Part shown: piece after piece, positions 1 through 7,100 of the stretch
Layout of the letters: each line of letters opens with the position of its first letter
Position numbering within the stretch: position 1 is the stretch's first letter
Source of the DNA: Clostridia bacterium
Lineage (GTDB): Bacteria; Bacillota; Clostridia; Christensenellales; CAG-314
Length of the DNA: 13,965 nucleotides
Direction of reading: 5' to 3'
NCBI GenBank assembly: GCA_900769665.1
Contig: CAAGHL010000038.1
Span: 1 to 13,965 of the forward strand
Program-made: the position numbers and the translations under genes
Notes under the pieces: generated by a model
The model's input: only the letters and a program-made list of their open reading frames with translations
Told to the model about the DNA's origin: nothing
The model's database searches: none

Positions 1-320
1 GAATTTTTCGTAGATTTTGTGTGGAAGCGAGCTGCCGTGTACCCACGAGGTGGGGTTCGTACGGTTAATGTCGCTAATCTAAGAAACGGCTACGCCGCGG
101 AAAAGGGCATTTCCAAGGTGGTTAGTGATGGCGAATGGAAACCCTAGGTAAAAAAATAGAGCAAGAACATTCTCCATGATGTATAGCCATTTTTGACCCA
201 TTTTGGTTCTTTCGACCTCAAAAATACACGATTTCTCGCTCAAAGGTGTTCAAGCCCATCAACGTTCCCTCTCCGACGAGGCACGTCAACGTTTGGTTGC
301 GCTGTCCTTAAACACACAGT
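1..320. other. Gene-free left edge with a chain of hairpins
   Basis: No convincing gene is visible here. Positions 26-144 can fold into three successive hairpins. The first is a nested stem made of 26-30 with 71-75, 34-40 with 59-65 (including G-U pairs) and 42-46 with 50-54. The second is a perfect CGGC-TAC-GCCG hairpin at 87-97. The third pairs 105-107 with 142-144 and 110-114 with 137-141. This could be a structured RNA, the end of a repeat element, or the 3' region of a gene outside the window. Frame 1 happens to stay open from 1 to 147, but the perfect hairpins and the non-coding partner of the 122-147 repeat argue against coding. From 148 to 320 I see nothing definite. Confidence 0.35.
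122..147 (+). repeat. Left copy of a 26-base inverted dispersed repeat
   Basis: This stretch begins TTAGTGATGGCG and ends GGAAACCCTAG. It matches the reverse complement of 13818-13842 at all but about three positions, one of them a single-base deletion. The two copies lie about 13.7 kb apart in opposite orientation, one at each edge of the window, and both sit next to hairpin-rich non-coding DNA. A dispersed intergenic repeat or the end of a small non-autonomous element are both possible. Confidence 0.55.
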
Positions 321-395
321 GCAAATAACACTACCCAATAGGGGTAATATGACTGCTAGCGGCAATATCACTGCACCTCGTGCAATATCACTGCA
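321..395. repeat. Four-unit array with about 20-base period
   Basis: Units start near 321, 342, 362 and 382. The last two share the identical 14-mer GCAATATCACTGCA at 362-375 and 382-395. The unit at 342-355 differs at three bases (GGTAATATGACTGC), and the one at 321-332 is more diverged. A spacing of 20 bases is close to two helical turns, so a protein recognising the unit would bind one face of the DNA. The array lies directly beyond the terminator of the GH3 gene, and the last unit touches its poly-A (poly-U on the minus strand) tract. It has no spacer structure like a CRISPR. Confidence 0.6.
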
Positions 396-437
396 AAAAA
401 GAAGCCGTACCCCATCGGAGCACGACTTCTTTCTTTT
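395..437 (-). terminator. Intrinsic terminator of the GH3 gene
   Basis: On the minus strand a 10-base-pair stem (positions 431-422 with 408-399, one G-U pair) closes a short inner CUCC/GGGG stem and is followed by six U at 400-395. It begins about ten bases after the stop codon of the GH3 gene, so it ends that transcript. Confidence 0.8.
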
Positions 438-440
438 GCA

Positions 441-3404
441 TTATTCGTTGTTTTGTTGGTCGGTTACGTCGGTTTGCGGTTCCGCAGTTGCCGTCGCCTT
501 CTTTTTGACGTAGGGCAACACTGCAAACGTCACGCACAGTACAATGCCTGCCGCAAGCACCACGTCTATTGCAACCCACAGCGCCACAAACAACGGCGAC
601 TTTGCCTCGGCGTTGACCTTGACTGTTGTTGCCGTGACATAAGTGTTGACATAGGTGTACAAAATATTCTTGACGGATTTACGCGCCGCATAAGCAACGG
701 CGTTGTCCGACAAGTTGATATTTGCCGCCATTGCCGTACTGCCGCACAACCACAAATCGTTGCCGCCGAGTACGCCCAAAGTGTGGTTGCCCATGTAGCC
801 GCCGCCGGTAAACCAGTCGGTGATTACACTGCCGTGGAAATTCCACTCATTGCGCAGTACGCCCGTAAGCATTGCGTAGTTGTAGCCGCTAAGCACCGCA
901 CCCACGCGGTTGAATGCGCTCATGATTGCGTTGGCGTTGCCTTCCTTGACGGCAATTTCAAACGGGCGCAGGTAGCACTCGCGAAGAGCTTGCTCGGTAA
1001 GCCATGTGTTTACGTTGGTGGGGTTTTGTCCCGCTTCGCTTACGCAGAAGTGCTTCATGTAGCAGTACACGTTGTTTTCCTTTGCGCCGACGATTACGTT
1101 TGCCGCAAGTTTGCCGCTAAGCGCGGAATCTTCGGAGAAGTACTCGTAGTTACGGGAGTCGTACGCCGAGCGGTGAAGGTTTGCGCCCGGTCCGTACCAG
1201 CCGTTGATACCCAACGACGAGCCGATTTTACCTTGCGCAACGCCAACATTGTAGGCGATGTCCTTGCTGAAACTGCAACCCAAAAGCGATTCGCTGGGGA
1301 ACAGCGTGTAGGGGCTGGATTTACCGGGGTTGGTAACGTTGTTGTTGAAGCCCGCAGGACCGTCCTTGTCGGTACAACGGGGTTTACCTACGGAATAAAC
1401 TTCCTTGGTCATAAAGCCGCCCATTCCGATAAGGTCCTTTACTTCGCTTTCCGTCAGTTGGTTGAGGAATGCGTCCCATTCCGGAGCGTTGTAGTCGTTG
1501 AGGGTTTTGAGTAGTTCGGTGTTAAACTCAAAACTTTCGCCTTCGCCGAGGCTTTGCGTACCGTCAAGTTCTTCCTTGGTGGCGCGACGTGTGGTTTTGG
1601 TTGCGTTTTCGCCCTCGCCCTCCGTCTTGACGACTTGCAGCAAGTACATGCCGAAATCTTGTCCGTAGGAAATACCCGACACGTCTACGTCATTGTAGTT
1701 GTCGTGACGGTAGTTAGGCGTGCTGCCGACATTGCTTCTACCTGCTTGCGCCGTAGGCATGTTGGCAAATTTGTTGGCGCGGCTGAGGTAATCCACTTTG
1801 GTGTTGAGTGCAGTACTGCCATCGGTGGGGCAATTGGCGTATGCCGTGTCGCCCGTAAACAAGTTGCCTACTTTGTTGCCCGTTGTGGGGTCGTTTTGGT
1901 ACTGCACGTCCGAAGCGACGTTGGCGGTAAGGAAGTCCACCATGGTGTGTGCGTCGGTGCACAGATACAAGTCGTAGCTACCTGCTTCCAATTCGTATCC
2001 GCTAAAACCGTTGTTGTTGCGGTCATAAGCGTCATATGAAGCAAGGTTGTATGCACTGAAAGTAAGGGTAACGGTGTCGCTTTGTCCCGGCTCGATGAGC
2101 TTTGTCTTGGCAAAATCAAGCAAAACGCGATCGGCTTTTTCAATGCCGCCTTGCGTGTAGGGCGCACGACCGTACAATTGCACAACGTCTTTTCCCGCAA
2201 CGCTACCCGTATTGGTAACGGTAACATTAACGGTGTATTTGCCGTCGGCAGACAGTGTTTTGTCTACTTGTTTCCAATCGGCTTTCCATGTAAACTCGGT
2301 GTAACTGAGACCGAAACCGAAGGGGAATTGCACTACTCCGTTGTAACCGCTACCGTACTTGGTTTCCACGTCGGCAAAGTAGCCCTCGGCGTCGGCGGTT
2401 TCGTACCACTTGTAGCCGAAGTAGATGCCCTCTTGGTACACGATGTCGTCACCGTTTTTGGTGGCGTTGACGTACACGGGGTTGTTGGTTTGGAAGTCGT
2501 AAGGAATTGTGTCGGCAATACGTCCCGACGGATTGACTTCACCCTTCAAAATGCGAGGAATTGCCGTTGTGCCCGATTGACCGGGGATACCCATGTACAA
2601 GCACGCCTTTACGCAGGAATAGTCCTCGACAAAGCCGCACTCGATGTAATTGCACAGGTTGAGTAGCACTACCACGTCGAAGTTGTACTCTTGCAGTTTG
2701 CCAAACATTGCCTTTTCCTCGGCGGTAAGCTCGAGGTAGGTGCCGTTGGTATACGAACCGATACGTTTCAACTCTCCGCTGCCGCCGTTTTCCGCACCCC
2801 AACGAGAGATGACAACCACAGCCGTGTCGGAAAACGCCTTGGCTTGTTGCATCAAATCGTTTGTGTAGAAGGACTCGGGCGGATTTTTGAGGCTGTCCAC
2901 TGCGTTTGCGCCCGTGGAGCCGCCGCTACGATAGTCGGCGTCGAAGGTGCTGAAATCTTCGTAAGCCTTGGTGAGCGTTTGGTTGTACTCGATGTTGCTT
3001 GCGATAAATGCGTCGGTCAAATCAACCTTGATACGCTTTGTGCCGTCGGCAAGGGTGTCGGTGATGGTTGTACCGCCGCTACCGCCGCCCGTAAGCAACA
3101 AGCCTGCGTCGGTGGAACCCCAACCGAACAGGTTTACCTTTTTAAGGTCGGTCTTAGGCAGAAAATTATCCTTGTTTGACAACAATACCATACTTTCTTC
3201 CGCTGCGGAGACGACAACATTGTCGGCAAAAGTCAACGCGTCGGTGTTTTCGTTATTTCCCGTATCGACGTTGTCTCCTGCCAAATGTCTGTTGATAAAC
3301 AATGCGTAACGATCCAACAGCACGTTTGCCGTAATCATCACGGCAACCAACAACAACGCGACTATTGACAACACAATTGTTTTGACAAGTTGTTTGCTTT
3401 TCAT
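441..3404 (-). CDS. Membrane-anchored glycoside hydrolase family 3 enzyme with inverted domain order
   Basis: Probably a beta-glucosidase or related exo-glycosidase acting outside the cell. The start at 3404 is chosen because TAAGGAG lies just upstream; a longer frame to 3530 has no such site. The 987-residue product has a hydrophobic segment at about 10-29 after a basic N-terminus, and a second one at about 936-965 followed by KKK, so both ends should be anchored with the enzyme outside. GH3 blocks appear in permuted order. The alpha/beta sandwich region (NLFGWGSTDAG) comes first, then a fibronectin-III-like part after GFGLSYTEF near 360-370, and the TIM-barrel half last, from about 645. The barrel shows DGP near 683, KHF near 784, MSAFN near 829 and the nucleophile motif VITDWF with Asp863. 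Inverted GH3 enzymes are known, for example from Ruminococcus and Butyrivibrio. Substrate cannot be read from sequence. The gene is monocistronic and divergent from the SGNH lipoprotein. Confidence 0.9.
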   Translation of the reverse strand: MKSKQLVKTIVLSIVALLLVAVMITANVLLDRYALFINRHLAGDNVDTGNNENTDALTFADNVVVSAAEESMVLLSNKDNFLPKTDLKKVNLFGWGSTDAGLLLTGGGSGGTTITDTLADGTKRIKVDLTDAFIASNIEYNQTLTKAYEDFSTFDADYRSGGSTGANAVDSLKNPPESFYTNDLMQQAKAFSDTAVVVISRWGAENGGSGELKRIGSYTNGTYLELTAEEKAMFGKLQEYNFDVVVLLNLCNYIECGFVEDYSCVKACLYMGIPGQSGTTAIPRILKGEVNPSGRIADTIPYDFQTNNPVYVNATKNGDDIVYQEGIYFGYKWYETADAEGYFADVETKYGSGYNGVVQFPFGFGLSYTEFTWKADWKQVDKTLSADGKYTVNVTVTNTGSVAGKDVVQLYGRAPYTQGGIEKADRVLLDFAKTKLIEPGQSDTVTLTFSAYNLASYDAYDRNNNGFSGYELEAGSYDLYLCTDAHTMVDFLTANVASDVQYQNDPTTGNKVGNLFTGDTAYANCPTDGSTALNTKVDYLSRANKFANMPTAQAGRSNVGSTPNYRHDNYNDVDVSGISYGQDFGMYLLQVVKTEGEGENATKTTRRATKEELDGTQSLGEGESFEFNTELLKTLNDYNAPEWDAFLNQLTESEVKDLIGMGGFMTKEVYSVGKPRCTDKDGPAGFNNNVTNPGKSSPYTLFPSESLLGCSFSKDIAYNVGVAQGKIGSSLGINGWYGPGANLHRSAYDSRNYEYFSEDSALSGKLAANVIVGAKENNVYCYMKHFCVSEAGQNPTNVNTWLTEQALRECYLRPFEIAVKEGNANAIMSAFNRVGAVLSGYNYAMLTGVLRNEWNFHGSVITDWFTGGGYMGNHTLGVLGGNDLWLCGSTAMAANINLSDNAVAYAARKSVKNILYTYVNTYVTATTVKVNAEAKSPLFVALWVAIDVVLAAGIVLCVTFAVLPYVKKKATATAEPQTDVTDQQNNE

Positions 3405-3473
3405 TGCTAACTCCTTATAGTTTATTCTTGACTGCGTAACACTACGACGGGAAAGACAACAATCCCACGTTCC

Positions 3474-3506
3474 ACTGCCGTAGGCAGTCATTGACGATAC
3501 AATCGT
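3474..3506 (-). promoter_or_regulatory. Two adjacent inverted repeats upstream of the GH3 start
   Basis: ACTGCC-GTA-GGCAGT (3474-3488) and ACGAT-ACA-ATCGT (3494-3506) are both perfect and lie about 70-100 bases upstream of the GH3 start codon. They could be operators for a sugar-responsive repressor or hairpins in the 5' leader. No minus-strand promoter here is good enough to call. Confidence 0.4.
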
Positions 3507-3601
3507 AACAAAATTTTCGCAAATAGGCAATAGACGGCTTGAACATTGGTACTATTTTAGACAATAACGAAAAAAAGTATATCCTTACATACGCAAAAAT
3601 G

Positions 3602-3610
3602 TGGTAATAT
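3602..3610 (+). promoter_or_regulatory. Possible extended -10 promoter of the SGNH lipoprotein
   Basis: TGGTAATAT fits an extended -10 element (TGn plus TAATAT), but there is no good -35 box at the usual distance. It would give a leader of roughly 110 bases before the start at 3730. The rest of the 325-base divergent gap (3405-3729) holds the two inverted repeats and AT-rich DNA. Confidence 0.35.
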
Positions 3611-3729
3611 CATATTGATTAAAGTAGTAAAACTTGGCTTACTACACCCGTAGACCGACATTAAATACAGTCAAAATTCGAGTATATGCGTTAAACGACA
3701 ACACATCACTTATTTTTACAGGAGTAGAC

Positions 3730-5487
3730 ATGAACAAAAAATCAATCAAAAAACTACTGCTTGTCGCATTGGCGGCAACGCTTGTTTGCTCGCTTGCACT
3801 TGCGGCATGCTCTTCGAGCAACACTTGGGACGTTTCGGCGGACAGCTCGTCGAGCGTTACGGCAAAACTAGTCAAGACAAGCACGGGTTACTCCCTCAAT
3901 ATCGGCGGCAAAGGAAAAATGAAAGACTTTGAAACGCTTGCCGACGTGCCTTGGCGTAATCAAATAAAATTAGTAAATTCCGTTACCGTTACTCCCGGGG
4001 TAACGTATATCGGCAAAAACGCCTTTGACGGCGCAAATGTGGACTACATCGTGTTGCCGAAGTCGGTTGAGGCAGTCGGAGACAACTTTGCGGGAGAAAG
4101 AACCAAGGTTTTTGCCCACAATGCGGACATAAAGTGCCAAAGCGACTGCGACTTGTACGTGTACTCGCAAGAAACCATCACCACCGTTGACAGATATTGG
4201 CAGTCGGACAAAAGTAGCGGCGACATAGTTGCCGACGGCGAAGTACTAGGCGGCACAAGCGGCAAGTACTGGCATTACGGCACAGATGACCAACCGCAAG
4301 TATACGCCAAAACAAAGGTGTTGTTTATCGGCAACAGCTTCACCTACCGCAACGGCGTTGTGGAGTACAGTAGCGGCGTGCCGGGGATATTCGACAATAT
4401 TGCCGAAGACCTTGGATTTGTTACGGAAACCTACTCGATTACGGGACCGGGGTGGTACTTGGATAACCACGCAAAACAGACGGACAAATGCGGCAAGCAA
4501 GTGGACAAACTGCTGAAAGCGTGCGACGACTTTGACTACATCGTGTTGCAAGACCAAAGCACGGTTGCATACAAAAACAACGTTCGCTTCAAGAACGGCA
4601 TAAAGGCGTTGAAAGAAAAAATCCAAGCTACGCAAAAACACGCCAAAATTTACCTTTACGAGACTTGGGGCTCGCCGTTTTCCGCCAAAGAGGACGGCAC
4701 AACCGTACAGGAAATGGAAATGAAACTGCGTAACGCATATGCGGCGACAGGCGAAGAGTTCGGCTTGCGCGTATCATACGTAGGCAAAGCGTTTACGTCG
4801 GTGTACAACAACCACAAGGAAATCTACCTGTGGGCAAGCGACAATCGCCACCAAGGCTACACAGGCGCATACCTCAGCGCATGCGTACACGTAGCCAATA
4901 TGTTGGGCGGCGACGTACGTAACACAACTTTTGTAGGGGAAGCGCAATACAGTGCGCCAAACCTTAGCGAAGAGGTACTGACCGTACTGCGTAACACCGC
5001 ATACAACGTGGTAAAAGGCACGGACAACGGCGAAGTAACTAATCCGAGCAACCCCGACAACCCTTCGCAAGACGACGAAGAACAAAAGCAAATACTAAAA
5101 ATCGCCTGTTGGGGACGTTTTATGAAGGAAGCAAAGTTTAACGAGCTTGTAGACGACTTCAAACAATACCTTGCGACCAACAATATTACCTACAAAGAGA
5201 TTGTCGGCACTTACTACGAAGGCGCGACAAACTCCGCGCCCTACTACTACATCGCACAATTTGCGGCAAAAGTGTACGCCGACGGCAATCCCGACATTGT
5301 GTTGCCTTGCGCAGAGGACTTTAACGCAAAACAATCGACGCTTGCCACCGTAAAACGAGCACCGATCGATGTTTACGGACAGACAGGTCGCAGGGTAGGC
5401 GCACTAAACGACGACAAACTGACCGACGCTTTTTTGACCTACGTACAAACCGACTCGGCAAAAGCCATACTTGCAAAAGCCGACTGA
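3730..5487 (+). CDS. Lipoprotein with BspA-like LRR, SGNH hydrolase (DUF4886-type) and solute-binding-like domain
   Basis: The 585-residue start at 3730 has AGGAG about five bases upstream; a longer frame from 3634 lacks a site. A signal peptide ends in the lipobox LAAC with Cys27, so the mature protein is lipid-anchored outside the membrane. Residues about 50-145 resemble BspA-like leucine-rich repeats (GKGKMKDF, VTYIGKNAFDG, IVLPKSV). Residues about 196-435 form an SGNH/GDSL-type hydrolase: GNSFT with Ser203, LQDQS, and DNRH with Asp371 and His374. This family includes carbohydrate esterases and deacylases. After a Pro/Asn/Asp linker, residues about 455-585 (from LKIACWGRF) resemble part of an extracellular solute-binding fold, with GNPDIVLP and a C-terminal FLTYVQTDSAKAIL. 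That last assignment is weak. The gene sits head-to-head with the GH3 enzyme, suggesting joint action on acylated polysaccharide; this is inferred. Confidence 0.85.
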   Translation: MNKKSIKKLLLVALAATLVCSLALAACSSSNTWDVSADSSSSVTAKLVKTSTGYSLNIGGKGKMKDFETLADVPWRNQIKLVNSVTVTPGVTYIGKNAFDGANVDYIVLPKSVEAVGDNFAGERTKVFAHNADIKCQSDCDLYVYSQETITTVDRYWQSDKSSGDIVADGEVLGGTSGKYWHYGTDDQPQVYAKTKVLFIGNSFTYRNGVVEYSSGVPGIFDNIAEDLGFVTETYSITGPGWYLDNHAKQTDKCGKQVDKLLKACDDFDYIVLQDQSTVAYKNNVRFKNGIKALKEKIQATQKHAKIYLYETWGSPFSAKEDGTTVQEMEMKLRNAYAATGEEFGLRVSYVGKAFTSVYNNHKEIYLWASDNRHQGYTGAYLSACVHVANMLGGDVRNTTFVGEAQYSAPNLSEEVLTVLRNTAYNVVKGTDNGEVTNPSNPDNPSQDDEEQKQILKIACWGRFMKEAKFNELVDDFKQYLATNNITYKEIVGTYYEGATNSAPYYYIAQFAAKVYADGNPDIVLPCAEDFNAKQSTLATVKRAPIDVYGQTGRRVGALNDDKLTDAFLTYVQTDSAKAILAKAD

Positions 5488-5525
5488 CTTGCCGTAAACA
5501 ATCGACAAATTGCCTAAACTACAAC

Positions 5526-5594
5526 AAAACGCAATGCAAAACGGCACATTGTACAACACTACTTTGCGCAAACAATTGCATTTGCGTTTTTTTT
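5526..5594 (+). terminator. Probable terminator of the SGNH lipoprotein gene
   Basis: Positions 5526-5539 pair with 5576-5590 in a 14-base-pair stem with one bulged T, followed by T through 5594. The loop is long (about 36 bases) and the stem AT-rich, so termination may be moderate. Its 3' arm also contains the -35 box of the serS promoter. Confidence 0.45.
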
Positions 5595-5604
5595 GTGGTA
5601 CAAT
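5576..5604 (+). promoter_or_regulatory. Sigma-A type promoter of serS
   Basis: TTGCAT (5576-5581), a 17-base spacer and TACAAT (5599-5604), with TG one base before the -10 box making it an extended -10 promoter. Transcription would start near 5611, about 30 bases before the serS start, which leaves no room for a T-box leader. Confidence 0.65.
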
Positions 5605-5641
5605 TGAGTGTGAACAAAATAAAACAAGAGGTAGCGACGAT

Positions 5642-6919
5642 ATGATTGACGTAAATCTCATTAGACAAGACGCACAAGCAATCCACGACAGATATTTGAA
5701 GCGCGGAAAAGACATAGATTTTACGGAATTTTTGAAATGGGACGAGCAACGCAAAGCCATCATTGCCGAAGTGGAAGCAATGAAGGCGCAACGCAACAAG
5801 GTTTCTGCACAAATTCCGCAACTGAAGAAACAAGGCGTTGACGTTGCCGATACAATCAAGGAAATGAAGGCGCTCGGCGACACCATTGCCGCAAAAGACG
5901 CCGAGCTTAATACCGTAAACGACAAAATTCGCGACTTTTTGCTTCGGTTGCCTAACCTTCCCGACGAAGACTTGCTTGCAGGCGGAAAGGAAAACAACCG
6001 CCCTATCCGCACCTTCGGCACCAAGCCGCAATACGACTTTACACCCAAGGATCACGTGGAACTCGCCAAGAGTTTGGGACTAATCGACTACGAACGCGGC
6101 GTAAAACTTGCAGGTAACGGCAGTTGGATTTACACGGGACTCGGAGCGCGTTTGGAGTGGGCACTACTCAACTACTTTATCGACAGTCACCTTGCCAAAG
6201 GCTACACATTTATGTTGCCGCCATACATGCTCAACTACGAATGCGGACTTACGGCAGGACAATTCCCCAAGTTTGAAGACGACGTGTACCAAATTGCCAA
6301 CGGCGAAGGTCGCAAGTTTATGTTGCCTACGGCAGAAACCGCCCTTGTCAACCTTTTCCGCGACGAGATACTGGACGAAAAGGACTTGCCCAAAAAGTAC
6401 TTCGGTTACAGCGCATGCTTCCGTAGAGAAGCCGGAAGCTACCGCGCCGAGGAACGCGGCATGATACGCGGACACCAATTCAACAAGGTGGAGTTGTTCC
6501 AATACACCACGCCAGACCACAGCGACGAAGCTTTTGAAGAAATGGTAAACATGGCTTGCGGACTTGTGGAAGGATTGGGACTGCATTACCAACTAAGCAA
6601 GCTTGCGGCAGGCGATTGCAGCGACAGCATGGCACGCACATACGACATCGAAATATACATACCTTCGATGAACATCTACAAGGAAGTTTCCTCTGCAAGC
6701 AACGCACGCGACTACCAAGCACGCCGCGGCAATATGCGCTACCGCCGCGCCGACGGCAAGTTGGACTTCGTACACACACTCAACGCAAGCGGACTTGCGA
6801 CAAGCCGTGTGTTCCCTGCCATCCTCGAACAAAACCAAAACGCCGACGGCAGTGTGACCATCCCCGAAGCGTTGCGTAAGTACATGGGCGGCATGGAAAA
6901 GTTGGAGCCATTGAAGTAA
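5642..6919 (+). CDS. serS: Serine-tRNA ligase (seryl-tRNA synthetase)
   Basis: This class II aminoacyl-tRNA synthetase charges tRNA-Ser (and tRNA-Sec where present) with serine in the cytosol. The 425-residue length is normal for the bacterial enzyme. The start at 5642 is preceded by AGAGGT nine bases upstream, and the product begins MIDVNLIRQD as is typical of SerRS. Residues about 25-100 form the long tRNA-binding coiled coil (repeated EVEAMKAQRNKV and IKEMKALGDTI patterns). Motif 1 lies near 165-195, motif 2 near 259-280 (CFRREAGSYRAEERG, contacting ATP), and motif 3 near 382-402 (GLATSRVFPAILEQNQ). All catalytic motifs look intact. It appears to be a single-gene unit with its own promoter. 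Confidence 0.97.
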   Translation: MIDVNLIRQDAQAIHDRYLKRGKDIDFTEFLKWDEQRKAIIAEVEAMKAQRNKVSAQIPQLKKQGVDVADTIKEMKALGDTIAAKDAELNTVNDKIRDFLLRLPNLPDEDLLAGGKENNRPIRTFGTKPQYDFTPKDHVELAKSLGLIDYERGVKLAGNGSWIYTGLGARLEWALLNYFIDSHLAKGYTFMLPPYMLNYECGLTAGQFPKFEDDVYQIANGEGRKFMLPTAETALVNLFRDEILDEKDLPKKYFGYSACFRREAGSYRAEERGMIRGHQFNKVELFQYTTPDHSDEAFEEMVNMACGLVEGLGLHYQLSKLAAGDCSDSMARTYDIEIYIPSMNIYKEVSSASNARDYQARRGNMRYRRADGKLDFVHTLNASGLATSRVFPAILEQNQNADGSVTIPEALRKYMGGMEKLEPLK

Positions 6920-7041
6920 CCGCATGCGACCGTGTTTGTCAAGCAAGTCAAACAAATGGCAAAATGTCGATAAAAACGCAATACGTATTGTGATTTTGCC
7001 GACAATTTACTTTGCACAATAAGAATATAAAAAAGGATAAA

Positions 7042-7097
7042 GGGCGTAGACAATACAAGCAAATCACGTTTGTTTTGACATCTGCGCCCGATTTTTT
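7042..7097 (+). terminator. Intrinsic terminator or attenuator directly before the next gene
   Basis: A nine-base-pair stem (7042-7050 with 7081-7089, one G-U pair) encloses smaller paired segments such as CAAA (7060-7063) with TTTG (7069-7072), and is followed by six T at 7092-7097. It could end the serS transcript after a 3' region of about 120-180 bases. Its last T lies only three bases before the ATG at 7101, so it may also be an attenuator for that gene. Confidence 0.6.
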
Positions 7098-7100
7098 ACC

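Noticed and set aside
26..75. Group II intron domain V
   Set aside because: The 3' side (GTACGGTT) looks like domain V, but the loop is GAG instead of a GNRA tetraloop, the internal loop is the wrong shape, and no intron-encoded protein or clear domain VI is visible.
1..147. An open frame running in from the left edge, 48 codons to TAG at 145-147, ending in SDGEWKP
   Set aside because: An open stretch of this length is not rare by chance, the region is made of perfect hairpins, and the partner repeat at 13818-13842 has stops in the equivalent frame. It could be the end of a gene outside the window, but the sequence does not support calling it.
321..395. A CRISPR array
   Set aside because: Units follow each other at about 20 bases without spacers, diverge quickly, and no cas gene is nearby.
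453..1514. Long open frame on the plus strand opposite the GH3 gene
   Set aside because: It is antisense to a clear GH3 domain with catalytic motifs, lacks a ribosome site and has a composition typical of a shadow frame.
5605..5641. A T-box leader for serS
   Set aside because: The promoter leaves only about 30 bases before the start codon, far too little for a T-box.
7075..7080. TTGACA as a -35 promoter box
   Set aside because: At 17 bases downstream there is only the start codon region and no -10 box; the bases belong to the terminator hairpin.
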